Source of the DNA: an uncultured Myxococcales bacterium
Lineage (GTDB): Bacteria; Myxococcota_A; Polyangia; Polyangiales; Polyangiaceae
Assembly: GCA_937872925.1 (NCBI GenBank)
Contig: CALMUT010000276.1
Span: forward strand, 33,711-97,710
Reading direction: 5' to 3'
DNA length: 64,000 bases
Each line of letters begins with the position of its first letter. Position 1 is the first letter of the stretch. The position numbers were made by a program, and so were the translations under genes. Positions 53,359 through 62,560 of this stretch are shown piece after piece. Under the pieces are notes generated by a model. The model did no database searches and was not told the DNA's origin. It saw only the letters and a list, made by a program, of their open reading frames with translations.

Positions 53359-54052
53359 GTATTCCTCCGAGCCCGTGTAGTGCCGTGTAGGCAGCGGTGG
53401 GATACTAGCGGAAGGATCCCGGCGTGCACCCTGCCACTGCATTCAAAGATCGGATTTTTGTGTGCTCCGACTAGAAATTTCTGACGTGGACAGAATCTGC
53501 CCGGCGCGCGGGGTGTTGTCGGCTCGTTATCCGCCGCGCAGGCCTCCCTCGGCCGATGATTTTTTCAGGCTTCTCCCGGCAAGCATGCGCAGCTCGGTGC
53601 GTTGATCGGATGGGTCATTCGGGAGAACTTTGATCCTTCGCTGCGTACGAGGCGGCACGGGTCTCGATGACGTTCTCCGGCAGCGTTGCCGACGTAGGTC
53701 ACCGTTTGCGTTGATATCGGATCGCAACCGGGATGCCGAGTGCAAGCGCATGCGGCGGGTGTCCGACGACGCCATGGGGCTGAACCGCTCTGAATTGCAT
53801 CGGCCGGAGCAAAGGCCACTGCAAGAGATCGCGAGGTAGAGTTGCTGTGCATCGCGTTGTCCCTGAGTCCGCGGTGACGTAGTCCCGAGCACAAGGCGCA
53901 CCCAGTGCCGATGGAGGAATCGCACAATGCCGCCAGGTGAACGCCTCGCGGCAGGCGAGGTTGGGCTTTGTGCGCCGCGTCCGCTTGTGGCACGGTCGGC
54001 GCTTGCGGCGCGCCCCCACAGCGGCGCGAGCGCTCGGGATCGGAAACGCAGC
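53359..54052. other. Intergenic region, 694 bases, no gene recognised
   Basis: Short open frames occur on both strands but none has codon usage, a ribosome site or a recognisable protein. The left end carries the promoter region of the deiminase gene, and T-runs (near 53455 and 53560) could be promoter or terminator remnants. I see no repeats or RNA gene. Confidence 0.5.
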
Positions 54053-54316
54053 ATGAAAACCGTGACGAACAAGACCAGAAAGCCGCTCAAGATCCGCTTG
54101 CCGGGAGGAAAGACGCTGTTCCTTGGCGCTACCCGCCGTGCACAGATCCGGGACGACGCGCTGGAACACCCGCCGGTGAAGAAACTGCTCGAAGCCGGTG
54201 AGATCGAAGTGACCGACGACGCTGGAGTGAAGCATAGCTCCGGACTCGGCGCTGGGCTCTCCGAGGGCCAGACCCACGGTGCTGCTCGCGCCAAGGTGAA
54301 CACCGGCGACCGCTAG
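54053..54316 (+). CDS. Small conserved-looking protein, function unknown
   Basis: 87 residues. The first half (LKIRLPGGKTLFLGATRRAQI) forms beta strands and the second half (HPPVKKLLEAGEIEV) a helix-strand; the tail is Gly/Thr rich (GLSEGQTHGAAR). I do not recognise the family. ATG at 54053 is the first start that leaves no implausible N-terminus; the GTG or ATG upstream at 53927 would add an Arg/Pro-rich stretch. It lies 104 bases upstream of the sigma-54 activator on the same strand. Confidence 0.6.
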   Translation: MKTVTNKTRKPLKIRLPGGKTLFLGATRRAQIRDDALEHPPVKKLLEAGEIEVTDDAGVKHSSGLGAGLSEGQTHGAARAKVNTGDR

Positions 54317-54420
54317 CGAGCGGGGTTGTCGAAATCTGCGCAGCCAGGAGCGCCTGGCGTTTCGATGCGCCAAGGTTGCGTTTGACCCCCCCGGACTCCC
54401 TAGCTACCAGTCATTGCAGC

Positions 54421-55812
54421 ATGGCAGCCCAGCCAACCAGGAGCGTATTGGTCGGCGCTGCGAGTTCGGAGACGGGGCAAGCGCTCTCGGCGCTTTTGGC
54501 TCAGAAGGGGTTTGGGGTTCATGTCGCGGCGACCTCTGAGGAGCTAGAAGCCCGCGTCTCGCACGCAGATGACGATCTGGTGCTGGCGGAGCTGGCGATG
54601 CTTGGGGACGTGGAAGCCTTCTTCCAGCGCGCCGGTGCCGTTGCCCCGGACGCGCCCATCGTCGCGTTGGTGGGGGACGCGGAGATCCAGGCCGGCGTCG
54701 CGGCGGTGCGCGCGGGAGCTGCGGACTTTCTGCGCCTGCCCGTGGAAAGCGAAGAACTCGATTACGTGGTGAACAAGGCGTCGGCCACGAGCGACTTCTT
54801 GGCCGACGCGCCGCCGCGCTCAATCGTGGCGGTGCCGCAGACGCAGATGATTGGTTCCTCCCCGGCCATGAAGCAGCTGTTGGACACCCTGCGCCGCGCT
54901 GCCGACGGTGTGGCCACGGTGCTCATTCGTGGGGAGAGCGGCAGCGGCAAAGAAGTGGTCGCACGTTTGGTGCACGAGCTATCGCCTCGCGCTCACGGCC
55001 CCCATGTAAAGGTGCATACCGCCGCATTGCCCGACAATCTCCTGGAGAGCGAGCTTTTTGGTTACGAAAAGGGAGCGTTCACCGGCGCGATCAACAAGAA
55101 ACCGGGCCGCGTTGAATTGGCCGAAGGCGGCACGCTGTTCTTGGACGAAATCGGCGACGTCTCGCCTGCGTTTCAAGTGAAGTTGCTGCGCTTGCTGCAG
55201 GACAGAGAGTACGAAGTGCTCGGTGGAACCCGCACCGTGAGCGCCAACGTGCGCTTCGTCGCCGCCACGCACCAAAACCTCGAGGCCCTGGTGCAAGCCG
55301 GCAAGTTTCGGGAAGATCTGTTCTACCGGCTGAATGTGGTCACGCTGTGGGTGCCGCCGCTGCGGGAGCGTCCTGAAGACATTGAACCCTTGGCGCTGCA
55401 CTTCTGCAGCAGCGTAGCCGTTCAGAACGGCCGTGGCAGCGTGGTGCTGGATGTGGACGCCCTCGAAGCCATCCGAAAGCAGCCCTGGCCGGGCAACGTG
55501 CGCCAGCTACAGAATTTCATCGAGCGGCTCGTGGTACTGGCGCGCGGGCCGCGCATCAGCGGCGGCGACGTGCAGCGAGAGCTGGGTCGTCAACAAGGAC
55601 CCTTGGGGTTTGCCGAGGCGAGCGGTTTGACACCGGAAGTCTCCCTGGAGAGCACGGTGATGGACCTGGAGCGCGCCCGCAAAGAGGCGGAGTCTCGCGC
55701 GATCAAGAAGGCGCTGAGCAAGTCCGGTGGCAACAAGAATCTAGCCGCGCGCCTGCTCGGTATCAGTCGCCGCAGCCTGTACTACAAGCTCTCGGAGCTC
55801 GGCCTGGACTGA
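54421..55812 (+). CDS. Sigma-54-dependent transcriptional activator with degenerate receiver
   Basis: 463 residues. The N-terminal receiver-like domain (~8-120) lacks the acidic pair and carries Glu57 where the phosphorylated Asp should be, so it may be constitutive or use a different signal. The AAA+ domain (~145-375) is complete: GESGSGKE (Walker A), [21 protein letters not shown], and [11 protein letters not shown] Fis-type helix-turn-helix (~420-463; [19 protein letters not shown]) ends the protein. It activates sigma-54 promoters. Which genes it controls is not shown. ATG at 54421 is preferred over 54376. Confidence 0.9.
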   Translation: MAAQPTRSVLVGAASSETGQALSALLAQKGFGVHVAATSEELEARVSHADDDLVLAELAMLGDVEAFFQRAGAVAPDAPIVALVGDAEIQAGVAAVRAGAADFLRLPVESEELDYVVNKASATSDFLADAPPRSIVAVPQTQMIGSSPAMKQLLDTLRRAADGVATVLIRGESGSGKEVVARLVHELSPRAHGPHVKVHTAALPDNLLESELFGYEKGAFTGAINKKPGRVELAEGGTLFLDEIGDVSPAFQVKLLRLLQDREYEVLGGTRTVSANVRFVAATHQNLEALVQAGKFREDLFYRLNVVTLWVPPLRERPEDIEPLALHFCSSVAVQNGRGSVVLDVDALEAIRKQPWPGNVRQLQNFIERLVVLARGPRISGGDVQRELGRQQGPLGFAEASGLTPEVSLESTVMDLERARKEAESRAIKKALSKSGGNKNLAARLLGISRRSLYYKLSELGLD

Positions 55813-55824
55813 GTCGGCCGACCG

Positions 55825-55842
55825 CGATGCGCGGGCGCATCG
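55825..55842. terminator. Hairpin after the sigma-54 activator
   Basis: CGATGCGC (55825-55832) and GCGCATCG (55835-55842) are perfect arms separated by two bases, in the 182-base gap between convergent genes. No T-run follows. A palindrome GTCGGCCGAC (55813-55822) lies directly before it. Confidence 0.4.
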
Positions 55843-55995
55843 TGTACGTCCCTACTTGCCTCGGCATGGGTGGCGCTAGTGGACGGCCCAGCCCGTGATG
55901 GGGCCGCTGAACTCAATATTCAATTCGGATGCGTCACCGGCTAAGCGGCCTCGTGGCGAAGCGCTTTCGCGGCTTCCTTCAACTGCGGCGCAGGG

Positions 55996-56838
55996 TCACT
56001 TTGGCGGCAGCTGCACGTGAAACCAGCCGCTCACCTCCGCGGTGCTGGCGATGCCGTCAAATCCGCGGAAGTCTCCCTCTTCCGCGATGGCGCGGGCAGC
56101 GCTCCTAAATGCGGTCCAGGCAGCGCGCGCGAGCGCAGCGCCCACGCTGATGCGACGCGCACCAAGCTCCGCCACCTCGGGGACGCGGAGGCCCATGTTA
56201 TTTCCGATCAGCACATTGACCGGCTTGGGGGCGAGCGCGCGCACGACGTCGCGGATGGCGTCGCGATCCGGAAGGCCTGGGGCGTAGAGCACGTCGGCTC
56301 CCGCCTCTGCATACGCCTGCAGTCGTCGGATCGATTCACGCAGCGGATCGTCGTGGCCCACGAGAAAGCACTCGGCACGACCCGTGAGGAGCACGTCGGC
56401 GCCGGACGCGTCAATGGCGCCACGCGCGGCGCGAATGCGCTCCACAGCTTGGTCTAGGCTGAATAGCGGTCGCAGGGGATCCCCGCTGGCATCCTCGATG
56501 GAAAGACCGGCGACACCCGTGCCAACGCACAGCTGCACACTTCGCCCCAGGGTTGCCGGATCCGCGGCGTAGCCGGACTGGAAGTCCGCGTTCAACGGAA
56601 CGTTCGTGGCGGCAACCAGCTCCAGCAGATGCTCCAGCACGACGTCCCGCGAGAGGACCGCTGCGTCATCGGGAAGCCCACGCGAAAAGGCCAGCCCCGC
56701 GCTGGAGCTCGCGAGAGCCGGAAAGCCGAGGCGTTCGAGAACGATCGCGCTGCCCTGGTCCCAAGGATTCGGAATAACGAAGCAGCCTTCCTGGTGCAGT
56801 TCGCGGAATCGGGCACGTCGCGCGGCAAGGTCATCCAT
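55996..56838 (-). CDS. Isocitrate lyase/PEP mutase family enzyme
   Basis: 280 residues, a TIM-barrel type protein. The family's metal and substrate loops are seen in LNADFQSGYA, GLSIEDASGDP, LLTGRAECFLVG and GADVLYAPGLP. It lacks the CKEC-type motif of true isocitrate lyases, and matches the small PEP mutase/oxaloacetate hydrolase-like group; the reaction is a C-C or P-C bond change on a small acid with magnesium. The exact substrate is open. ATG at 56838 is clear. It is divergent from the cysteine-repeat lipoprotein. Confidence 0.85.
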   Translation of the reverse strand: MDDLAARRARFRELHQEGCFVIPNPWDQGSAIVLERLGFPALASSSAGLAFSRGLPDDAAVLSRDVVLEHLLELVAATNVPLNADFQSGYAADPATLGRSVQLCVGTGVAGLSIEDASGDPLRPLFSLDQAVERIRAARGAIDASGADVLLTGRAECFLVGHDDPLRESIRRLQAYAEAGADVLYAPGLPDRDAIRDVVRALAPKPVNVLIGNNMGLRVPEVAELGARRISVGAALARAAWTAFRSAARAIAEEGDFRGFDGIASTAEVSGWFHVQLPPK

Positions 56839-56898
56839 GGGTCCCTCTTAGCAGCTACTTGGTGCGGCCCAATTGGCGCGCGGGTACCCGATCTCGAA

Positions 56899-56958
56899 TG
56901 TGCAAGGGCCTGCACAAGCGTGCCGCAGGCTGCGCAGGCGCTGTGCAAGGGGTTGCAC
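56899..56958. promoter_or_regulatory. Repeated TGTGCA-type inverted repeats in a divergent promoter region
   Basis: TGTGCA (56899-56904) and TGCACA (56911-56916) form one inverted repeat; GTGCAA (56943-56948) and TTGCAC (56953-56958) form a second, 44 bases on. Both lie between the divergent starts at 56838 and 57084. The pattern suggests two operators for one dimeric regulator. Confidence 0.4.
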
Positions 56959-57083
56959 GGATCCAAGGTCCTCCGAAAAAGTGCCCATGATTCCAGATGC
57001 TTACGTCTCGGCACGGACCTCGCATTGTCTCCCGACACGGCGCACCCAACGCGCCGCGGACACGACAGACGGAGACAGCACTC

Positions 57084-59564
57084 ATGGCACGTACGACCAC
57101 CTTTTCTTCGGTTTTGATTCTTGCGGCGTTTTCGGCGGCTTGCTCGAGCGGCAGTGACCCCCATGAAGGCGCCGGTGCCGGTGCTGCACCCTCGCATCTG
57201 CCCCCGGGCGTGGATCCAGACTCGGACGACGATGGCGACGGCCTGAAAGCTGCTGACGACCTGTGCCTCGAGACTCCAACTAACACGTGGACTGCCGCGG
57301 ACGGTTGCGGCGAGAACGAAGACGGCGACGCCGACGGGCTATCCACGGATCGCGACTTGTGTCCCGGCACGCCCAAAGGTGAAGCCGTCGACGGCAACGG
57401 TTGTTCCGAGTCGCAGAAGAGCGGTGGGTCCGATCCCACCGCCGGCACGGGAGGAAACGGCGCTGGCCAGAGTCCGAGCATCGACAACAAAGAGGCCGGC
57501 AAGAATTGGCAACCGGGCGATGACGGTCAAGTGAGCGCCAACGGATTTGCGACGTTCATCCTCGATCCCAAGGGCGCAAACCCTGTCGTGCTTCGCACCC
57601 TAGAGAAGAACGTGAAGAAGCTGGAGAACGGCTTCGAGCTTTCCGGCACGCTTTCGGTGCAAATTCCCGGCGACGCGCAGCTAACCTTCTTGGAAGCCAA
57701 AGTTTCCCTGGACTACGACAGCACCAAGGGTCAGGGGCTCCAGAGCTTCGAAGGCACCTGCCGGCTGCCTTTCCCGGCCCAAGGCCTGCTGCAGGGCGCC
57801 AAAGTCAACGACCTAGCTATCGCAACCGTGGGCTACGAGGTCGGCGCCGACATCGAGAACGTGGACGCGCCCATCAAGGCAGACCGCAAATACTTCTACT
57901 TCAACTTCTCTGGTGGGCTCTCCGCGGAGGTTGGCAACACCACGCTGTCGATCGGCCCGGGCGTCGGCGCCACCATGACCTTGGACCCGTCGGATCCCTC
58001 CTTCTTCCTCAAGGGCGTCTTCGACGGCATGCTCGGTCCGGTGGAAGAAGCCAGCGTGGGCTTCTCTTGGGGCGGCCACTTGCCCTTCACGCCGGCGCGC
58101 ACCTGGGGCATCGACGCCCAGGCTGCCAACTTCGACGGGCACCTGTGGCTCGGAGGCAAGATCAGCCTGATCCGTCTCCCACTGAGCGTCAGCGGCAACA
58201 CCGTCATCGATCTCGACCCGGACGACGACGGCAAGTCCTACTTCCAGGACCAGAGCGGCGGCCTGAAGTGGGGCAGCAACTCCGACGTGCTGCTCAGCCT
58301 CTCTGCCAAAGGCATCGTGGGCATCGAAGTGCCCATCGGAGGCACGACCATCATCGGCCACGCCAACCCCAGCAGCAGCTACGCCTACTACAGCGGTGAG
58401 CTCAAGGCCGGGCACGCCTTCGGCAACCTGCTGCCCATCAGCAACACCCAGACCATGAAAGTCGCCGGCTACATCAGCGAAAACGTCGCGGACAGCTACT
58501 TGAAGGCCCAAGGCAATGTTTCCCTGGACGCCACGACTCTGGGTAGCTGGAGCGGCGTCAACGTCGGCGAGCTAGCGATGGCGCAGGTAGATCTGGACAT
58601 CAACAAAGATGGCGTGCGGGTCAAGGGCCAGGCTGATGCGGCGTTCTCACCTCTCATCGGGCTGAACGGGACGGCAACGTCGGAGGCGTTCTTCAACGGT
58701 GCGCCCGGCGACTGGTACGTGAAAATGGACGGCAACATGACCGTCAAGGGCATCAATCTCTCCGCCCAAGCCCACGCCGAACTGAGCAAGAACGGCATCT
58801 TCATGCAAGGCAAGATGACCACGCCCATCTCGAGCGTGGACATGTCCGGCAGCATCACCGCGGCGGGCGTGGACCTCTCGGGGTCGGCCACGGTCACTAT
58901 CCCCATCGTGGCGGGCAAAGAGATCGCGCAGTGGGTCACGGATGCGGCCGTGTGTGGCACTGAGACGGTGACGGACGCCGCCGTATGCGGTTACGAAACG
59001 GTCACGAGCACCGCAAAGTGCGGCAGTAAGCTGGTGACGGACGCGGCCAAGTGCGGGACCAAGACCGTCACAAGCGCCGCGCAGTGTGGCAGCGAGTACG
59101 TGACAAGCACGGCCAAGTGCGGGACCAAGACCATCACCAGTGCCAGCGTCTGCGGTGTGAAGTACGTGTCCTGCGGCGCCAGCTGCGTGATCAGCTTGTT
59201 CCAGGACTGCAAATGCAGCGAAGCCAAGAGCTGCCAGGTGGCTGCAAGCTGCTACGCGCCCAAGAGCTGCCAGGTTGCCGCGAGCTGCAATGTCGCCAAC
59301 ACCTGCACCACTCCGGCCAGCTGCCAAAAGGTGAAGACCTGCGAGACGAAGGTCACCGTGCCCGACTTCAACTACGGCAGCTTTCAGGGCAACGTGGCGG
59401 TGAAGATCGGCAACAGCGGCCTGACCGGCGACGTGTCCGGGCAGTACTGCACGCCGTCGGGCAGTTGCACCACCTTGGCCGGCGGCCGCATCGACACCAG
59501 CAGCGGCAACCCCAAGGCTTGCGTGACCGTTACCGGCTTGGGCGAGTTCTGCCAGGCGTTCTAG
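57084..59564 (+). CDS. Large surface lipoprotein with calcium-type and cysteine repeats
   Basis: 826 residues. Signal ending FSAAC (Cys20). Residues ~45-110 carry thrombospondin-3-like D-x-D-x-D-G calcium motifs (DSDDDGDGL, NEDGDADGL). A long beta-rich region (~150-610) follows. From residue 618 seven 11-residue repeats of pattern V-T-D/S-A/T-A-x-C-G-x-x-x occur (58935-59165), and then a second cysteine cluster (SCQVAASC twice). This may form a ladder of disulfide bonds or metal sites. Function is unknown; a surface fibre or adhesin is the best guess. ATG at 57084 starts the signal. A strong terminator follows. Confidence 0.82.
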   Translation: MARTTTFSSVLILAAFSAACSSGSDPHEGAGAGAAPSHLPPGVDPDSDDDGDGLKAADDLCLETPTNTWTAADGCGENEDGDADGLSTDRDLCPGTPKGEAVDGNGCSESQKSGGSDPTAGTGGNGAGQSPSIDNKEAGKNWQPGDDGQVSANGFATFILDPKGANPVVLRTLEKNVKKLENGFELSGTLSVQIPGDAQLTFLEAKVSLDYDSTKGQGLQSFEGTCRLPFPAQGLLQGAKVNDLAIATVGYEVGADIENVDAPIKADRKYFYFNFSGGLSAEVGNTTLSIGPGVGATMTLDPSDPSFFLKGVFDGMLGPVEEASVGFSWGGHLPFTPARTWGIDAQAANFDGHLWLGGKISLIRLPLSVSGNTVIDLDPDDDGKSYFQDQSGGLKWGSNSDVLLSLSAKGIVGIEVPIGGTTIIGHANPSSSYAYYSGELKAGHAFGNLLPISNTQTMKVAGYISENVADSYLKAQGNVSLDATTLGSWSGVNVGELAMAQVDLDINKDGVRVKGQADAAFSPLIGLNGTATSEAFFNGAPGDWYVKMDGNMTVKGINLSAQAHAELSKNGIFMQGKMTTPISSVDMSGSITAAGVDLSGSATVTIPIVAGKEIAQWVTDAAVCGTETVTDAAVCGYETVTSTAKCGSKLVTDAAKCGTKTVTSAAQCGSEYVTSTAKCGTKTITSASVCGVKYVSCGASCVISLFQDCKCSEAKSCQVAASCYAPKSCQVAASCNVANTCTTPASCQKVKTCETKVTVPDFNYGSFQGNVAVKIGNSGLTGDVSGQYCTPSGSCTTLAGGRIDTSSGNPKACVTVTGLGEFCQAF
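58935..59165 (+). repeat. Seven tandem 33-base coding repeats
   Basis: Each unit codes for 11 residues with a Cys-Gly core at the same position (VTDAAVCGTET, VTDAAVCGYET, VTSTAKCGSKL and four more). Nucleotides vary, so the repeat is old and kept by selection on the protein. It lies inside the lipoprotein gene 57084-59564. Confidence 0.85.
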
Positions 59565-59585
59565 GGTCGTCCCGCTCAGCACGGT

Positions 59586-59630
59586 CTCGCGCCGGCTCCG
59601 CAATTCTAGCGGAGTCGGCGCGAGGCTTTT
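59586..59630 (+). terminator. Rho-independent terminator after the cysteine-repeat lipoprotein gene
   Basis: A 16-bp stem (59586-59601 with 59609-59624, one G-T wobble) with a 7-base loop is followed by GCTTTTG (59625-59631). It starts 21 bases after the stop at 59564 and is the best terminator seen in the window. Confidence 0.85.
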
Positions 59631-59760
59631 GTCCCACGTTGTCGCGAGCGTCACAGGGGCGGAGCGAGGCCGTGGCCGTGGCGGCGTCGGCGACTGCGGA
59701 AGTGGCCGTGGCAGAGCCGCAGGCGCGTGTTAGGTTGGGCGCCGTCGAGAACATATAAAT

Positions 59761-60801
59761 GTGCAGCCCGTCGGAGATCCCTTGCGCCGCGCACGTCTGA
59801 CGGCGGTCGGCTGGGGTGCGAACCTGTTAGTCGAGGAAAGCGAGGGCTTGCCCGAGCCAGCGGGCAGCGATGTCCGAGTTGCCGTGGAGGCTTGTGGCGT
59901 CTGCCACCGGGACGTCATTGATCGCGATGGACGATTTCCCTTCATGCGCGTTCCGATCACGCCTGGGCATGAAGCCGTTGGTGAAGTGACCGCCGCAGGG
60001 CCAGACGTCGTCGATTTTTGCGTCGGAGATCGCGTTGCCACGATGCATCGCGACTTCTGCGGTAGCTGCCGCGCCTGCGCGAGCGGCAATCCTTCGCAAT
60101 GCGAGCTGGGCGCGTCCGTCTTCGGGCTGACCATCGACGGCGGCTACGCCACGGAGTTGAGCGCGCCGGAGCGCTGCTTCTATGCGGCGCCGCCGGACAT
60201 GCCGGCCGCCGAGGCGGCGATCTTGCACTGCACCTTCGGCACGGCCTATCGAGGGCTGGTGCGACTAGGCGCCGTGGCCAGCGGCTCTCGCGTGCTTGTC
60301 ACTGGCGCCAACGGCGGCGTGGGCACAGCGGCAGTGCAAGTCGCGACGCGACTCGGTGCGCGGGTTGTCGCGGTCGTGCGCACTGCGGAGCATGTGGCGT
60401 ACGTCGAAGCGCTCGGCGCCGATCAAGTGATTGTCGACGATGGTCGTGGTTTTTATAAGCAGGTTGGCGATGCGGTCGACGTCGCACTGGACTGCGTTGG
60501 CCCGCCAACCTTCAACGCCGCGTTGCGCTCACTACGCAGTGGCGGGACCTTGGTCGTGATCGGCAACGTCGAAACCCAGCGCCCAGAGCTGAATCTCGGC
60601 TACCTGGTCACCCGTGGGCTGCGCGTGTGCGGTAGTGCCGGAGCGACGCGACAGGATATGCAGGAATTGCTCCGGCTGCACGACAGGACACCCCTGAGCT
60701 TCTGCATCGAAGACCGCTTGCCGTTGGACTCCGCCGACGCTGCACAGCGTCGAGTGCGCGCCGGTGGCCTGCGTGGTCGCCTGGTGCTTGCGGTGGAGTG
60801 A
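59761..60801 (+). CDS. Zinc-type alcohol dehydrogenase family oxidoreductase
   Basis: 346 residues. The zinc-binding GroES-like domain has CGVCHRD and GHEAVGEV, and the structural zinc cysteines CGSCRACASGNPSQC are present. The NAD(P) fold has VTGANGGVGTAAVQVA. Typical of medium-chain dehydrogenases; the alcohol or aldehyde is unknown. Start GTG at 59761, preceded by an AT-rich stretch (ACATATAAAT). It lies between the terminator and the Ser/Thr kinase gene. Confidence 0.9.
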   Translation: MQPVGDPLRRARLTAVGWGANLLVEESEGLPEPAGSDVRVAVEACGVCHRDVIDRDGRFPFMRVPITPGHEAVGEVTAAGPDVVDFCVGDRVATMHRDFCGSCRACASGNPSQCELGASVFGLTIDGGYATELSAPERCFYAAPPDMPAAEAAILHCTFGTAYRGLVRLGAVASGSRVLVTGANGGVGTAAVQVATRLGARVVAVVRTAEHVAYVEALGADQVIVDDGRGFYKQVGDAVDVALDCVGPPTFNAALRSLRSGGTLVVIGNVETQRPELNLGYLVTRGLRVCGSAGATRQDMQELLRLHDRTPLSFCIEDRLPLDSADAAQRRVRAGGLRGRLVLAVE

Positions 60802-60973
60802 CCGCGCGGACCGCACGCCGGCGCTCCCTTGCCGGTGAGCGGGCACGCCAGTATTTGCTAGCATCGAACCTGGATTCTTCGATGTATTGCGGCCGGATGA
60901 GGAGTGGTGCCTCAGCCGGGTTATACTCGACACCTGGATCGGGCCTCGTGTCCGTAGCTGACGGGGCGCCTGC

Positions 60974-62464
60974 GTGTCTGTAAATCAGGGTGACATTCTT
61001 GCTGGCAAGTTCCGGGTCGAGAAGCTGCTCGGCTCGGGGGGCATGGGCATGGTGGTCGCAGCCCATCACTTGCAGCTCGACGAGCCCGTCGCGATCAAAT
61101 TTCTCCTGCCCGAAGCTCTGACCAACGCAGCGGCGGTGGGACGCTTCGCTCGAGAAGCGCGCGCCGCGACGAAGATCAAGAGCGAGCACGTCGTCCGCAT
61201 CATCGACATCGGGAGCTTCGACTCCGGCGAGCCGTACATCGTCATGGAGTACCTCAACGGCCAGGACCTCTCGCAGCTCTTGGCTGCCCGAGGTCCGCTG
61301 CCGCCCGACGAAGTCGCCGAGTACATCTTGCAAGCGTGCGAGGCCATCGTCGAAGCGCATGTGCTGGGCATCGTGCATCGCGACCTGAAACCCGCGAACT
61401 TGTTTGTAGCAGCGCGTATGGACGGCACTCCCCTGGTCAAAGTGCTTGATTTTGGCATTTCAAAAGTTTCCACGGGGCCTGATCTGTCGCTGACGGAAAC
61501 CTCGGCGCTGATGGGTTCTCCGTTGTACATGTCGCCGGAGCAAATGGCGTCGGCCAAGAGCGTTGACGCGCGCACGGACATTTGGGCACTTGGCGTGATC
61601 CTCTACGAATTGGTGACGGGCAAGCCGCCCTTCAGCGCCGATACGATCACGGAGCTGTGCGCCAAAGTGCTGCAACAAGAAGCGCAGCCCGTGCGCGCGC
61701 ATCGCCCGGAGCTGCCTGCGGCGATGGACGAAGTCATTGGCCGCTGCCTCAAAAAAGCGCCAGCGGAACGCTACGCCAACGTGGGAGAGCTGGCGATTGC
61801 CCTTGCTGAGATCGCACCGAAGCATGCGCGAAGATCTGCCAAGCGCATCTCCGGTGTGGTCGCAGCGGCGGGGCTTTCCACGGCCGCCACGAATATGCCC
61901 CCGTCGTCGGATGAACTGCCGCCCCAGGATGAACTGCCGCCCCAGGATGAACTGCCGCCCCAGCAAGTCTCTGAGTACCGCGGGACAGCCACTGCGGTTT
62001 CCTGGGGTGAGACCGCGGGGCAAGTGCCGAAGCGCTCTGTTGCGCCGCTCATCGCCGGACTCGTTGCGCTGTCGGCACTCGGAATCGTCGTGGCATTCTT
62101 TGCGCTGCGGAGTCTCTCTGCCGGCGCGACCGACACCGTCGGATCGGATGAGCCGAAAAGCGGCACCGAGGGTGCCGGCGTCGCGGCCTCCGACGCCGTG
62201 CCCGCGCTGCCTCTGCCAAGCGCGTCCGCAACGGTGGCTCCTTCAGCTCCAGCGGTCCCCGAGACGCCACCTGCCGTTGCGCCCGCGAAGGGGCCGCCGA
62301 TCCAGAAACGCCCCGCGGCGAAGAAAAGCGCGCCGAAGCCGGCGGCGAAGATCTCCACGCCAGAGGAAGCGACGCCACCCCCCGTAGCGAGCGCCAAAGC
62401 CGCTCCGGCACCCACGCCTGCACCCAGCCCCGCACCGACGAGCACCCTGGGCGGGCGGATGTGA
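60974..62464 (+). CDS. Membrane Ser/Thr protein kinase (copy B)
   Basis: 496 residues. The kinase domain (~12-275) has GSGGMG, VAIKF, HRDLKPANL, DFGIS and SPEQ. A membrane helix near 365-385 (LIAGLVALSALGIVVAFFAL) precedes a Pro/Ala/Lys-rich tail ending TLGGRM. The first residues after the GTG start (SVNQGDILAGKFRV) are the same as in 35302-36735. The juxtamembrane part has three exact 18-base repeats (61910-61963). Unlike copy A it has no TPR gene after it. Targets are unknown. Confidence 0.9.
   Translation: MSVNQGDILAGKFRVEKLLGSGGMGMVVAAHHLQLDEPVAIKFLLPEALTNAAAVGRFAREARAATKIKSEHVVRIIDIGSFDSGEPYIVMEYLNGQDLSQLLAARGPLPPDEVAEYILQACEAIVEAHVLGIVHRDLKPANLFVAARMDGTPLVKVLDFGISKVSTGPDLSLTETSALMGSPLYMSPEQMASAKSVDARTDIWALGVILYELVTGKPPFSADTITELCAKVLQQEAQPVRAHRPELPAAMDEVIGRCLKKAPAERYANVGELAIALAEIAPKHARRSAKRISGVVAAAGLSTAATNMPPSSDELPPQDELPPQDELPPQQVSEYRGTATAVSWGETAGQVPKRSVAPLIAGLVALSALGIVVAFFALRSLSAGATDTVGSDEPKSGTEGAGVAASDAVPALPLPSASATVAPSAPAVPETPPAVAPAKGPPIQKRPAAKKSAPKPAAKISTPEEATPPPVASAKAAPAPTPAPSPAPTSTLGGRM
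61910..61963 (+). repeat. Three exact 18-base tandem repeats in the kinase linker
   Basis: GATGAACTGCCGCCCCAG occurs three times in direct succession (61910-61927, 61928-61945, 61946-61963), coding for DELPPQ three times. Identical copies suggest recent expansion and a length-variable site. Copy A kinase lacks the array. Confidence 0.9.
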
Positions 62465-62560
62465 CCTGCCATCGGGCTGGCCCGGGCTGCACTCGCTAGG
62501 GATTAGTGATCCAAGGCCGCGCAGGGACCCGACCCCAAAACCCATCCCAGCCAATAGGTG

